A DNA stretch of 12,607 nucleotides from Acidobacteriota bacterium (lineage in GTDB: Bacteria; Acidobacteriota; Terriglobia; Terriglobales; Acidobacteriaceae), in NCBI GenBank assembly GCA_021819255.1, contig JAKART010000024.1:1-12607 (forward strand), in the 5' to 3' direction. Both the position numbers and the translations under genes were made by a program. Each line of letters opens with the position of its first letter. Within the stretch, counting starts at the first letter, position 1. This document shows positions 1-7,199 of the stretch, piece by piece. The notes beneath the pieces were generated by a model, which was given only the letters and a program-made list of their open reading frames with translations, had not been told where the DNA came from and searched no databases.

Positions 1-59
1 TTCGGTCATAGATGGAAGCTATCGCAGCGCCTGAAAGCATTCGTTTTCGAGGCTCACCT

Positions 60-90
60 ATAGACAGAAGGCATGGCTCCATAGACAGCA
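60..90 (+). repeat. Direct repeat ATAGACAG, 21 bp apart, upstream of xis
   Basis: ATAGACAGAAG starts at 60 and ATAGACAGCAAG starts at 81, a 21-bp spacing that places both copies on the same DNA face. A degenerate third copy, ATAGATGGAAG, starts at 8. The repeats lie 60-150 bp before the excisionase start, where an operator or Xis/Int binding sites would be expected. What binds is not known. Confidence 0.45.
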
Positions 91-151
91 AGTATTGGAC
101 GGCAAGTGATGGCGGGTTCAATCTCACTACATCACGACTGTGAGGTGCCGT

Positions 152-376
152 ATGGAGAAGAAACCCTCAAGATCGGTGAGATCGCGGACGAATCGCCCGG
201 TTCATCTTGAACCTTTGTATGACAGCCATGAAGTGGCGGCCCAATACAGGATTTCCGAAAAGAGTCTGCATCGATGGGCGCGCGAGGGAATGATCCCCGC
301 CGTGAAATGCGGCAGACTCTGGCGTTTTCGCAAATCCGCAATTGACCGGTGGATGAACTCCCGAGTTGCCAGCTAA
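152..376 (+). CDS. Excisionase-like helix-turn-helix protein
   Basis: This encodes a small basic DNA-binding protein of 74 aa. Residues about 20-70 match the excisionase/AlpA-type winged HTH family (HTH_17 class): a DSHEVAAQYRISEKSLHRW helix-turn-helix, then the typical wing GMIPAVKCGRLWRFRKSAID. Such proteins bend DNA at the attachment site to direct excision, or act as small transcription regulators. A GTG at 140 would add four residues, but GAGG at 142-145 sits 6 nt before the ATG at 152, so that start is preferred. It lies 84 bp upstream of the integrase gene on the same strand, which suggests it is the directionality factor or regulator of that recombinase. The family assignment is firm; the excisionase role is inferred from position. 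Confidence 0.8.
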   Translation: MEKKPSRSVRSRTNRPVHLEPLYDSHEVAAQYRISEKSLHRWAREGMIPAVKCGRLWRFRKSAIDRWMNSRVAS

Positions 377-448
377 AAATGCCCAACCTGAATAGCGACG
401 CGGGAAGAGATGAGCTACGCTTGAGAGGAGCCACCTGTTTCCGCTGAC

Positions 449-454
449 AGGAGA
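449..454 (+). promoter_or_regulatory. Ribosome binding site of the integrase gene
   Basis: AGGAGA lies 6 nt before the ATG at 461. It is a strong Shine-Dalgarno match and fixes the integrase start. Confidence 0.7.
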
Positions 455-460
455 ATATCC

Positions 461-1618
461 ATGAAGCGGATTCGTTTTCAGCAAGGTTCATTACGGCTCT
501 ACGAGCGCGCGGCAGGCGATCAGGTCTGGGAGTACCGCTGGTATGAAACACAACTGGACGGCACGCGCAGACGGCGCAGTTGCATGATCGGTTCTCGTCA
601 CGAGTATCCGACCGAGGCATTGGCGCAGAAAGCGGTTGCGGCTCTTAGGGTAAATATCAACGCGGAAACCCCGCGCGCACAGATCGACGCGATCAGTTTC
701 AGCACGCTGACGCAGCACTATCGCGAAAAGGAACTGTGCGAGGGCGGAAGCAAAACCTTCGCCACAATTCGGACGAACGAAGGTTATCTGGAACGCTGGA
801 TTCTTCCACGGTGGTCTTCCTACCGTTTGAAGGACGTGAAGGCAGTCATTGTTGAGGAATGGCTGCGGTCGCTTCCACTGGCGAACGGCAGCAAGGCAAA
901 AATACGCAACCTCATGCACGCCATCTTCAATCACGCGATCCGCTGGGAATGGCACGACAAGAACCCGATTACGCATGTGCGTCAGAGCGCCAAGCGGCAG
1001 AGGGTTCCGGTGGTGTTGAACATCGAGCAGCTCAAGTCACTGCTTGAACACATCAAGGAGCCGGGCAAGACCGCCGTGCTTCTCGACATTCTCACTGGGC
1101 TGCGCGTGAGCGAGCTGCTGGCGCTGAAATGGTCGGACGTGGACTTCGATAACCTCGAACTGCACGTTACCCGTTCCATCTCTCTTCAGCGCGTCGGTCC
1201 GTGCAAGACGGAGGCATCGCAGAAGCCTGTCCCGCTCGATCCCGAGTTGGCGGAGGTTCTGCTCTTGTGGCGCAGACGGTCGCCGTACCCGATGGATGAC
1301 GACTGGGTCTTCGCCAGTCCGGCCAGCAAGGGTGAGCTTCCGTACTGGTCGTTCTCTCTTTTCCGGGTGTACATCCGGCCAGCCCTCAAGGCGGCGGAGA
1401 TCACTGGAAAAGTAGGGTGGCATACCTTCCGTCATTCTTTTGCGACGATTCTCAAGTCGCATGGGGAAGATGTGAAGACGGTGCAGGAGCTGCTGCGACA
1501 TGCCAACAGCAGTGTGACCATGAACCTCTATGCGCAAGCGGTGACGGACATCAAGCGCAGCGCACAAAGCAAGGTTGCGAGGCTGGTATTTGAACCGAAA
1601 AAAGGGGATTCGGAGTGA
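461..1618 (+). CDS. int: Tyrosine recombinase / phage-type integrase
   Basis: This 385-aa site-specific recombinase would insert and excise the element at the neighbouring tRNA gene. The N-terminal part (about 1-70) resembles an arm-binding domain with a WEYRWYE strand. A SAM-like core-binding domain follows (about 80-180), then the catalytic domain. The catalytic set is complete: Arg215 in TGLRVSELLALKW, His321 and Arg324 in WHTFRHSFA, His347 in LLRHANSSVT, and nucleophile Tyr357 in MNLYAQAV. Length is normal for tRNA-targeting integrases and there is no frameshift, so the enzyme should be active. Its 3' end faces the 3' end of tRNA-Glu about 70 bp away, and the excisionase-like gene lies just upstream on the same strand. 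The element's cargo is outside the window. Confidence 0.95.
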   Translation: MKRIRFQQGSLRLYERAAGDQVWEYRWYETQLDGTRRRRSCMIGSRHEYPTEALAQKAVAALRVNINAETPRAQIDAISFSTLTQHYREKELCEGGSKTFATIRTNEGYLERWILPRWSSYRLKDVKAVIVEEWLRSLPLANGSKAKIRNLMHAIFNHAIRWEWHDKNPITHVRQSAKRQRVPVVLNIEQLKSLLEHIKEPGKTAVLLDILTGLRVSELLALKWSDVDFDNLELHVTRSISLQRVGPCKTEASQKPVPLDPELAEVLLLWRRRSPYPMDDDWVFASPASKGELPYWSFSLFRVYIRPALKAAEITGKVGWHTFRHSFATILKSHGEDVKTVQELLRHANSSVTMNLYAQAVTDIKRSAQSKVARLVFEPKKGDSE

Positions 1619-1620
1619 GC

Positions 1621-1650
1621 GCCGTCTTATTGGACGTTATCGGACGGCAA
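1621..1650. repeat. Phased TYGGACG repeats and weak hairpin between int and tRNA
   Basis: TTGGACG at 1630-1636 and TCGGACG at 1640-1646 are direct repeats exactly 10 bp (one helical turn) apart. ATCGGACGGCAA at 1639-1650 matches ATTGGACGGCAA at 94-105, upstream of xis, in 11 of 12 positions. The same stretch holds the inverted pair GCCGTC (1621-1626) and GACGGC (1643-1648), which could form a weak hairpin without a T-tract. Position and phasing fit integrase arm-type sites. The motif is short, so chance is possible. Confidence 0.4.
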
Positions 1651-1687
1651 TCAAATTGGAGATTTTCTTGTAAGTCTTTTGTTTTGT

Positions 1688-1710
1688 TGGCGTCCCCGAC
1701 GGGATTTGAA
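1688..1710 (-). other. Probable integration (att) site at the tRNA-Glu 3' end
   Basis: This covers the 3' acceptor strand, encoded CCA and 3' part of the T arm of tRNA-Glu, next to the int 3' end. Such integrases usually recombine within this part of a tRNA gene and restore it from the element's own copy. The exact core cannot be defined without the second att copy, which lies off the left edge. Confidence 0.5.
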
Positions 1711-1762
1711 CCCGTGTTATCGCCGTGAAAGGGCGATGTCCTAACCACTGGACGACGGGGAC
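1688..1762 (-). tRNA. tRNA-Glu (anticodon TTC), CCA encoded
   Basis: Read on the minus strand, the gene folds into a complete cloverleaf. It has a 7-bp acceptor GTCCCCG/CGGGGAC, a 4-bp D stem GTCC/GGAC, an anticodon stem TCGCC/GGCGA with loop CTTTCAC giving anticodon TTC (reads GAA/GAG), a 4-nt variable loop, and a T stem ACGGG/CCCGT with loop TTCAAAT. The discriminator is G at 1691, and CCA is encoded at 1690-1688. The body is 72 nt, and the sequence strongly resembles other bacterial tRNA-Glu genes. It lies downstream of the dGTPase-like gene on the same strand, with what looks like its own promoter. Its 3' end is the likely target of the adjacent integrase; the gene is intact after insertion. 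Confidence 0.96.
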
Positions 1763-1797
1763 GCTCCAGCCATCCGGAAAGGATAGCCTACTCTCTT

Positions 1798-1826
1798 ACG
1801 CTAACAACAGGCGCGGTAGGTGTCAA
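1798..1826 (-). promoter_or_regulatory. Candidate sigma-70 promoter for tRNA-Glu
   Basis: On the minus strand there is a perfect -35 TTGACA (1826-1821), a 17-bp spacer and a -10-like TAGCGT (1803-1798, 3 of 6). This predicts a start near 1791, about 29 nt before the tRNA 5' end. A perfect -35 at the right distance supports it; the -10 is weak. Confidence 0.5.
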
Positions 1827-1886
1827 AGAATCGACACACAAGAATCGAAGAACAAGCAGCAAGGCGCCAGCAACAGCAAAGAATCG
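1826..1886. repeat. Three copies of AAGAATCG upstream of the tRNA promoter
   Basis: AAGAATCG occurs at 1826-1833, 1840-1847 and 1879-1886 in the 164-bp spacer between the tRNA and the dGTPase-like gene. The first overlaps the edge of the predicted -35 box. No other gene or clear terminator is seen in this spacer. The repeat may be a regulatory motif or only low-complexity A/C-rich sequence. Confidence 0.3.
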
Positions 1887-1926
1887 GCAGCGACCCAATC
1901 GCAGCGCCACAGAGCTTTTGCAAGGC

Positions 1927-3120
1927 TCACCGAGCTTCTCCACTCCCAGAGACGCGAAACCCTCCGAGAGAGCCGTGCCCCAGCCGGATCTTGCGCCGAA
2001 CCTCGGCGTACTGCAACAGAATGAAGTTGTCCGTCATGCCCGCGATGTAGTCGGCTACCACCCGCGCCAGGCCATCCGAACGGGCATCTTCCGCGTAGGA
2101 CTCCGGCAGTTCCTCCGGGTACTGAATCCAGTAGCCAAATATCGCGCGAATCACCTCTTCGGCCTTCTCATGCTCCAACTCCAAAGCCGGACAGGTGTAG
2201 AGGGTCTCATAGAGATAGCTCTTGCCCTGCCTGCGCAGGGCTTCGACGGAGGGCGAAAGAACCGCCACGCGCTCATCCAGCGCCCGGATGTCCTGAAGCG
2301 ATCTGGCGCCGGCGCTCTCGACCCTCGCAGCCGTGGCGTGGATCAGATCCAGGATCAGCGTCTTCTGCATCGCCTGCAACGCATCATGAAAGATGTACTT
2401 CTCCTCCGCCCGCGGATGGACGCGCTCGACGGCCAGGTAGCTCTGACGGAGAATCTCGACGTTCTCTCGAATGTGGCCGATCTCCAGCAGACCGGACTCC
2501 ACGCCATCGTCCAGGTCCGCGGTGAGATAGGCAATCTCGTCGGCCAGATCGATGAGCTGGGCTTCGATCGGCGGCTTCTGCCCCGGAAAGTACCGGGCCA
2601 GTCCAGGATGCTCCTCGACTGCGTAATCACGCGAGTGTTTGACGATTCCCTCGCGCGTTCCCAGGGTAAGATTCAGGCCACGATGGCCGGCGTAGCGCTG
2701 TTCAAAGCGTTCCACGATGCGCAGCGCATGCAGGTTGTGATCGAAACTGAGGGCATGCTGCCGCAAACACGCATCCAACGCACGCTCTCCCGCATGCCCA
2801 AAGGGAGGATGGCCGATATCATGCACCAGCGCCAGCGCCTCGGCCAGATCCGCATTCAGATGCAGGGCGCCGGCCACCTGGCGAGCTACCTGGGCAACCT
2901 CAATGGTGTGGGTGAGGCGGCTGCGAAAGTGGTCCGAGGCCCGGCTGGTAAAGACCTGCGTCTTGCCCGCCAGGCGGCGAAAGGCGCGCGCCTGCACAAT
3001 GCGATCCCGATCGCGCTCAAAGGCTGTTCGCTCATCACTGGAAGGCGCCGGGAAGGCGCGCAGCGAAAGGGCGCGCTCTTCCTCAGAGAAGACGCCGCAG
3101 GAGTGCAGATTGGGAACCAT
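1927..3120 (-). CDS. dgt: dGTPase-like HD-domain triphosphohydrolase
   Basis: This encodes a 397-aa soluble enzyme of the Dgt/dNTPase family, which hydrolyses dNTPs (classically dGTP to deoxyguanosine and triphosphate) and helps balance nucleotide pools. Visible family motifs are RDRIVQARAFRRLAGKTQVF near the N-terminus, the first metal-binding His in SRLTHTIEVAQVAR (about residue 70), the HD pair in VHDIGHPPFGHAGERAL (about 98-99), GLNLTLGTREGIVKHSRDY, and the Asp-containing LIDLADEIAYLTADLDDG. All metal ligands are present, so it should be active. The ATG at 3120 is chosen; a TTG at 3150 in the same frame would add ten residues, CTC-like and unconserved in look. It lies 53 bp downstream of the TPR gene on the same strand, suggesting co-transcription. 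Substrate preference cannot be read from the sequence. Confidence 0.9.
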   Translation of the reverse strand: MVPNLHSCGVFSEEERALSLRAFPAPSSDERTAFERDRDRIVQARAFRRLAGKTQVFTSRASDHFRSRLTHTIEVAQVARQVAGALHLNADLAEALALVHDIGHPPFGHAGERALDACLRQHALSFDHNLHALRIVERFEQRYAGHRGLNLTLGTREGIVKHSRDYAVEEHPGLARYFPGQKPPIEAQLIDLADEIAYLTADLDDGVESGLLEIGHIRENVEILRQSYLAVERVHPRAEEKYIFHDALQAMQKTLILDLIHATAARVESAGARSLQDIRALDERVAVLSPSVEALRRQGKSYLYETLYTCPALELEHEKAEEVIRAIFGYWIQYPEELPESYAEDARSDGLARVVADYIAGMTDNFILLQYAEVRRKIRLGHGSLGGFRVSGSGEAR

Positions 3121-3173
3121 GCAGGTACAAGTGTAGCGCGGCCACGGCAATGCATCCCGGTGAGAAAATGCGG

Positions 3174-5255
3174 TTACTTGGCCGGGGCCTCGCCTAAGTG
3201 CGCCAGACGAACCCGCGCGCTCTCCAGTTCGTGCCGCACCTTGGTCACATCCGCCGGATCGATGTCCGGCGCCAAGGAGGTTGAGAACTCCTGCAGTGAC
3301 TTCTGCCAGTCATCGATGGCCTCCTGCAGCTTGCCGTTCTTGGCCTCGACTGCTCCCAGATGCGCCAGAACCGTGGGGTCGTTGGGCATCAGTTTTACCG
3401 CCTTGAGCTCATAATTCTGCGCCAGGGCGTACATGCCTTGCTTGTAGTACGCCCAGGCGAGCGAATCCAGGAAAGCGTAGTTTTGCGGATCAGAGGCCAC
3501 GGCCTTCTTCAGCAGCTCCACCGCCTGATCCAGCTTGATGCCGCGGTCGGCGTACATATAGCCCAGATCGTTCTCAATGGACGCATTGTCCGGCGAGATC
3601 GCCAGCCCCTTTTGGAAGTCCGCTTCCGCCTGATCGTAGGACTTCTCGCGCAGCTCCGCATCGCCGCGGAAGTAGTACAGAATCACCTTGTCATCCGGCT
3701 TTGAAGCGAGCAAAGCGGCCTTATCAAATGCGTGCGATGCATCCTTCCAGCGCTTGGCGCGCACATACATCTCCGCCAGATCGTAGTACACGTCGCGATC
3801 ATCCGGCGTTCCGGTCAACTGCGCACGCGCCAGCTTGACCGCCTCCGCCAATTTACCGGCATCGGCCAGTTGCAGAGCGTAGGTAAGCTGCACGTCATGA
3901 TTGGAGGGCATGGCCTTGGCCGCATCGGCGGACACCTGTAAGGCTTTGGTCCACTGGTGCGCATCACGGTACACATCCACTTCGGAGTCCGTGGCCTGGG
4001 CGGCATAGCCGCCTCCCAGCGCAGCCATCTGCTGATAGGCCTCGATCGCTGCATCGTCATCGCCGGCCTGGCCCGCCACTCTGCCGAGCAACTGCAAGAG
4101 TGCGGCGCGATTCTGTTCGGCATCGCCGCTGTACTTGCCGTCAGGAGCGGCGGTCACGCTCAGCAACAGCTTGATCGCCTTCATGGACTCTGGAAAGCGG
4201 CCCAGCCCATCGTAGGCAAGCGCCTCGTTGTAGATCAGCTCAGGATCATTCCCATTGGGAATCTGCGCCTGCACCTTCTTGAAGGTGGCCAGAGCCTGCT
4301 GAAACTCGCCCTTCTGGCGTTGCAACTCCCCCTCCCGCATTAACGCCTGGGGGTCGTCCGGATTGGATGCGAGAATCTCCGCGTTCACCTTCGCGGCCTC
4401 GGCAGTCTCCCCGGCACGGGCCAGCGCCGCGGCCAGGCCACGCTCCGCATTGGTGTTTCCCGGGTCTTGGTCCAATGCATCCTGGTATGCCTTGGCGGCG
4501 TCCTTGGGACGCTTCAACTGGTCATAGAGGCCGGCCAGCGCAAAATCCATGCGAGCGGTCCGGTCACTGAGAGGCACCTTGGCGATCACACCCGCGGCTT
4601 GGTTGAGATCGCCCTCTTCCGAGTACTGCCGAGCGATGTCCAGCACCACGTCCTCATTCGTAGGATCGATCTTTTCAGCGATCTTGTACTGCTCTTCCGC
4701 CTTCAATGGTTGCCGATTCAAGCTATATAACTGTCCCAAAAGCAACTGGTTCTCGAGATCCCCTGGCTTTAGGGAGACGATGGTCTGGTACTCCTTGATA
4801 GCGGCCTGCAACATCTGTTCGGTTTCCGGACCCTGTCCGTCGCCAATGGAGCGCAGATAGACGTGCCCCAGCAAAAGATGGGCATCGATATCGTCCGGGT
4901 GCTTGTTGATCTGAGCCTCCGCCGCGGCCACCGCCTCACGGATTCTGCCCAGCCGGAAGTAGAGGTTGGCGACCCCATCCTGCAAGATGCGGGAGTTGGG
5001 ATCGGCATCCAGGGCCAGCTTGTACTGCTCGATCGCCTGCGAGGCTAGATCCTGTCTTCCCGAGGCTACCGCCTCATTCTCATAGAGCTTGGCCATTCCG
5101 TAATGGAAATAGGACTCGGCGTGATCCACTGGCTGCGCGCTTGCCAAGGCTGAGGACGCCGGAACGCTAGAGGCCTGCGCAAAGAGATGACTGGGCGAGC
5201 CAAAGGCCGCAAGGGCTATGGACACGAGAGTAGCGCGGAGAAAAAATCGGCTCAT
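3174..5255 (-). CDS. Secreted tetratricopeptide repeat protein
   Basis: This 693-aa exported protein is built almost entirely of TPR helix pairs, a scaffold for protein-protein contacts. Residues 1-26 form a signal peptide (MSRFFLR, hydrophobic stretch, then LFAQA), so it acts in the periplasm or at the outer membrane. Roughly 14-16 TPR-like units follow, such as AIEQYKLALDADPNSRILQD, AEADFQKGLAISPDNASIEN and AVELLKKAVASDPQNYAFLD, with the NDLGYMYADRG and DSLAWAYYKQG signatures common in large Gram-negative TPR proteins. An in-frame ATG at 5324 would place 23 residues before the signal peptide. The ATG at 5255 has AGGA about 8 nt upstream and is preferred. No catalytic motif is seen. It sits between purH and the dGTPase-like gene, which does not reveal its partner. 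Confidence 0.88.
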   Translation of the reverse strand: MSRFFLRATLVSIALAAFGSPSHLFAQASSVPASSALASAQPVDHAESYFHYGMAKLYENEAVASGRQDLASQAIEQYKLALDADPNSRILQDGVANLYFRLGRIREAVAAAEAQINKHPDDIDAHLLLGHVYLRSIGDGQGPETEQMLQAAIKEYQTIVSLKPGDLENQLLLGQLYSLNRQPLKAEEQYKIAEKIDPTNEDVVLDIARQYSEEGDLNQAAGVIAKVPLSDRTARMDFALAGLYDQLKRPKDAAKAYQDALDQDPGNTNAERGLAAALARAGETAEAAKVNAEILASNPDDPQALMREGELQRQKGEFQQALATFKKVQAQIPNGNDPELIYNEALAYDGLGRFPESMKAIKLLLSVTAAPDGKYSGDAEQNRAALLQLLGRVAGQAGDDDAAIEAYQQMAALGGGYAAQATDSEVDVYRDAHQWTKALQVSADAAKAMPSNHDVQLTYALQLADAGKLAEAVKLARAQLTGTPDDRDVYYDLAEMYVRAKRWKDASHAFDKAALLASKPDDKVILYYFRGDAELREKSYDQAEADFQKGLAISPDNASIENDLGYMYADRGIKLDQAVELLKKAVASDPQNYAFLDSLAWAYYKQGMYALAQNYELKAVKLMPNDPTVLAHLGAVEAKNGKLQEAIDDWQKSLQEFSTSLAPDIDPADVTKVRHELESARVRLAHLGEAPAK

Positions 5256-5324
5256 GAAAGATCCTGGACTGCGGAATCCCGGGGAGTGGACCCCGGCAAG
5301 GGCGGGAATCATCGGGCATCGCAC

Positions 5325-5352
5325 TATCTACCCCTTAGACGCTACATTACAA
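5325..5352 (-). promoter_or_regulatory. Candidate promoter of the TPR gene
   Basis: Minus-strand TTGTAA (5352-5347), a 16-bp spacer and TAGATA (5330-5325) lie about 70 bp before the TPR start. The match to sigma-70 boxes is only moderate. Confidence 0.3.
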
Positions 5353-5369
5353 GGTTTTGATGCGACTCT

Positions 5370-5407
5370 ACCAGTCCCTGCCGCCTTTACCAGTCCCTGC
5401 CGCCTTT
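5370..5407. repeat. Perfect 19-bp tandem duplication in the purH-TPR spacer
   Basis: ACCAGTCCCTGCCGCCTTT occurs at 5370-5388 and again, identical and directly abutting, at 5389-5407. It lies 26-63 bp past the purH stop and just upstream of the candidate TPR promoter. The rest of the 177-bp spacer (5256-5432) holds only a weak 5-bp inverted pair, GCCCG (5409-5413) and CGGGC (5426-5430), with no T-tract. This is a recent slippage duplication or a paired binding site. Confidence 0.85.
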
Positions 5408-5432
5408 GGCCCGTTTCGCCGGCTTCGGGCGA

Positions 5433-7052
5433 TCACCCATGGAGAAAGTGACGGATCCCGGTCAAGGCCATCGTCAGGCCCAGGCGATCGGCCGCTTCAA
5501 TCACCTCCGCATCCCGCATGGAGCCGCCAGGCTGGATGATCGCCCTGGCGCCCGCTTGAGCAATGGTTTCAACGCCATCCGGAAAGGGGAAGAAGGCATC
5601 GGAGGCGGCCACCGTTGCAGCCAGCGGAAGCACGGCTTTCATCGCGCCAAATCGCGCCGCATCCACGCGGCTCATCTGCCCTGCTCCAATGCCGACGGTC
5701 TGCCCAAAGCCCCCCTCCAGCCGCGCATAGACAATGGCGTTGGACTTCACGTGCTTGCACACCTTCCAGGCAAAGAGCATGCCTTCGATCTCTTCGGCAC
5801 TCGGCTTGCGCTGGGTGGGGAAGGTCAGGCTCCCGGCGGTTACCGCCGCCCGGTCTTCGTCCTGCAGCAGGTAGCCTCCGGAGATCTGCTTGATCACCCT
5901 TGCCGGAACCGCGGGGACGATCTTGAGCAGGCGCAGATTCTTCTTGGCCGCGAACCGCTCCAGGGCCTCGGCGGTGAAGTCGGGAGCCACGATCGCCTCC
6001 ACAAACAGTTTGGCCATCTCCGCCGCGGCCGCGCCATCCACTGCTCGATTCACGCCGATGACACCGCCAAAGGCTGAAACCGGATCAGCGGCCAGGGCGC
6101 GAAGGTAAGCCTGCTCCACGCTGGTCCCCATGGCAACGCCGCAGGGGTTGGTGTGCTTGACGATGATCACCGCCGGGTGCTCAAACTCGCTGGCCATCGA
6201 CCAGCAGGCATCCAGATCCACCAGGTTGTTGTAACTCAGCTCTTTGCCTTGGAACTGTCTGGCGTTGGCGATTCCCCTGCCGGAGCCATCGCTGTACACA
6301 CCAGCGCTCTGGTGCGGATTCTCGCCGTAGCGTAGCGGGTTCCTCAACCGGGCCGATACTCGCAGTACAGGTGGCGGCTGCAAAGGATCCGCCGGAGCGG
6401 CGGAGGGGAGCGGCTGCAAAGGATCCGCCGGCAGGGCCTCCAGGGTGGTAGCGATAGCCGCGTCATACGCCGCCGTGGTGGCAAAGGCGGCGCGCGCCAG
6501 CCGCCAGCGCGTAGCCAGACTGAGGTTGCCCGAGTTGGCTCGCAACTCCTCGCACAGCAGGGCGTAGTCAGCCGCGTTGCAGACGACAGCCACGTCATGG
6601 AAGTTCTTGGCCGCCGAGCGCAGCATCGACGGCCCTCCGATATCAATGTTTTCAATCATCTCCGGCGTGGTCACGCCGGGCCGCGCCGCCGTCTTCTCAA
6701 ATGCGTACAGGTTCACCACGACCATATCGATGGGCGCAATGCCATGTTCGGCCACGGCGGCAACGTGCTCGGGAAGATCCCGGCGGTGAAGAATGCCTCC
6801 ATGCACATTGGGATGCAGCGTCTTGACCCGCCCGTCCAGCATCTCCGGAAAGCCGGTCAGCTCGGCGACATCCTTTACCTGCAACCCTGCGTCCCGCAGC
6901 GCCTTGGAGGTTCCGCCTGTGGATACCAGCTCCACACCCAGCTCCGCCAGCACTCGAGCGAACTCCACTACTCCAGTTTTATCGGTAACGGAGAATAGCG
7001 CGCGCTTTACAGCCTTCAAACCAACCGTCTCTTCCATCTGCAAATGATTCAT
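5433..7052 (-). CDS. purH: Bifunctional AICAR transformylase / IMP cyclohydrolase
   Basis: PurH carries out the last two steps of de novo IMP synthesis in the cytosol: formyl transfer from 10-formyl-THF to AICAR, then ring closure to IMP. The 539-aa product starts with the cyclohydrolase domain ([69 protein letters not shown]). The transformylase domain follows, with LRYGENPHQ (about 235), VKHTNPCG holding the catalytic Lys-His pair (about 297), [31 protein letters not shown] and [10 protein letters not shown]. All signatures are present. The linker around 207-226 has a Pro-rich in-frame duplication. The frame stays open upstream to 7181, but a -10-like box at 7093-7088 and family alignment favour ATG 7052 (or 7037); no good ribosome site decides between them. 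It is divergent from serS and first in a minus-strand series. Confidence 0.95.
   Translation of the reverse strand: MNHLQMEETVGLKAVKRALFSVTDKTGVVEFARVLAELGVELVSTGGTSKALRDAGLQVKDVAELTGFPEMLDGRVKTLHPNVHGGILHRRDLPEHVAAVAEHGIAPIDMVVVNLYAFEKTAARPGVTTPEMIENIDIGGPSMLRSAAKNFHDVAVVCNAADYALLCEELRANSGNLSLATRWRLARAAFATTAAYDAAIATTLEALPADPLQPLPSAAPADPLQPPPVLRVSARLRNPLRYGENPHQSAGVYSDGSGRGIANARQFQGKELSYNNLVDLDACWSMASEFEHPAVIIVKHTNPCGVAMGTSVEQAYLRALAADPVSAFGGVIGVNRAVDGAAAAEMAKLFVEAIVAPDFTAEALERFAAKKNLRLLKIVPAVPARVIKQISGGYLLQDEDRAAVTAGSLTFPTQRKPSAEEIEGMLFAWKVCKHVKSNAIVYARLEGGFGQTVGIGAGQMSRVDAARFGAMKAVLPLAATVAASDAFFPFPDGVETIAQAGARAIIQPGGSMRDAEVIEAADRLGLTMALTGIRHFLHG
6375..6431. repeat. 21-bp direct repeat, 36-bp period, inside purH
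   Basis: The 21 bp at 6375-6395 recur exactly at 6411-6431. The 36-bp period is 12 codons, so the reading frame is kept. On the protein the two copies read as successive PADPLQP segments just before the transformylase domain. Confidence 0.9.
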
Positions 7053-7087
7053 CCTGATTGTTTCGTCTCGATGCTTCTTCCCTTCAA

Positions 7088-7093
7088 ATTCTA
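7088..7093 (-). promoter_or_regulatory. Candidate -10 box of purH
   Basis: Minus-strand TAGAAT (5 of 6 with TATAAT) lies 35 nt before the ATG at 7052, predicting a start near 7081. No convincing -35 is seen at 16-18 bp. If real, it excludes the longer PurH starts at 7100 and 7181. Confidence 0.35.
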
Positions 7094-7185
7094 AGCGCAT
7101 CGCCTGTGGACTCCGCACCGCGCAGAGCTGGGGAGAAACTCTGCCGACAGCGGCGAGGCACTGCCAACAACCCCGGATCACACGC

Positions 7186-7191
7186 TAAAAT
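7186..7191 (+). promoter_or_regulatory. -10 box at the serS start, probable leaderless transcript
   Basis: TAAAAT (5 of 6) ends 8 nt before the serS ATG at 7200. This puts the transcription start at or next to the A of the ATG. There is no Shine-Dalgarno sequence in AGAACGGT before the ATG. The -35 is weak (CTGCCA at 7161-7166, 19-bp spacer). Confidence 0.45.
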
Positions 7192-7199
7192 AGAACGGT

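Larger units (their letters stand above)
1..1710. mobile_element. Right end of a tRNA-Glu-integrated element (xis-int module, partial)
   Basis: An excisionase-like HTH gene and a complete tyrosine recombinase gene lie side by side and end about 70 bp from the 3' end of a tRNA-Glu gene. Tyrosine recombinases commonly use tRNA 3' ends as attachment sites, and the order xis, int, att with int reading toward att is the lambda-type order. This makes the left part of the window the tRNA-proximal end of an integrated island or prophage whose remaining genes lie left of position 1. The distal att copy is not visible, so the element's size and cargo are unknown. The boundary at 1710 is approximate and assumes the crossover is in the 3' part of the tRNA gene. 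Confidence 0.65.

Noticed and set aside
113..121. CGGGTTCAA, identical to part of the tRNA-Glu T arm, as a possible second att site
   Set aside because: It is only 9 bp and in inverted orientation relative to the tRNA; the two ends of an integrated element should be direct repeats, and the copy sits inside the xis-int side.
1918..3414. A 498-codon plus-strand open frame antisense to the dGTPase-like gene and the end of the TPR gene
   Set aside because: The minus-strand frames carry the conserved HD and TPR motifs; this frame shows none and crosses two genes.
5409..5430. GCCCG/CGGGC inverted pair as the purH terminator
   Set aside because: It has only 5 bp with a 12-nt loop and no T-tract on the minus strand, too weak to call.
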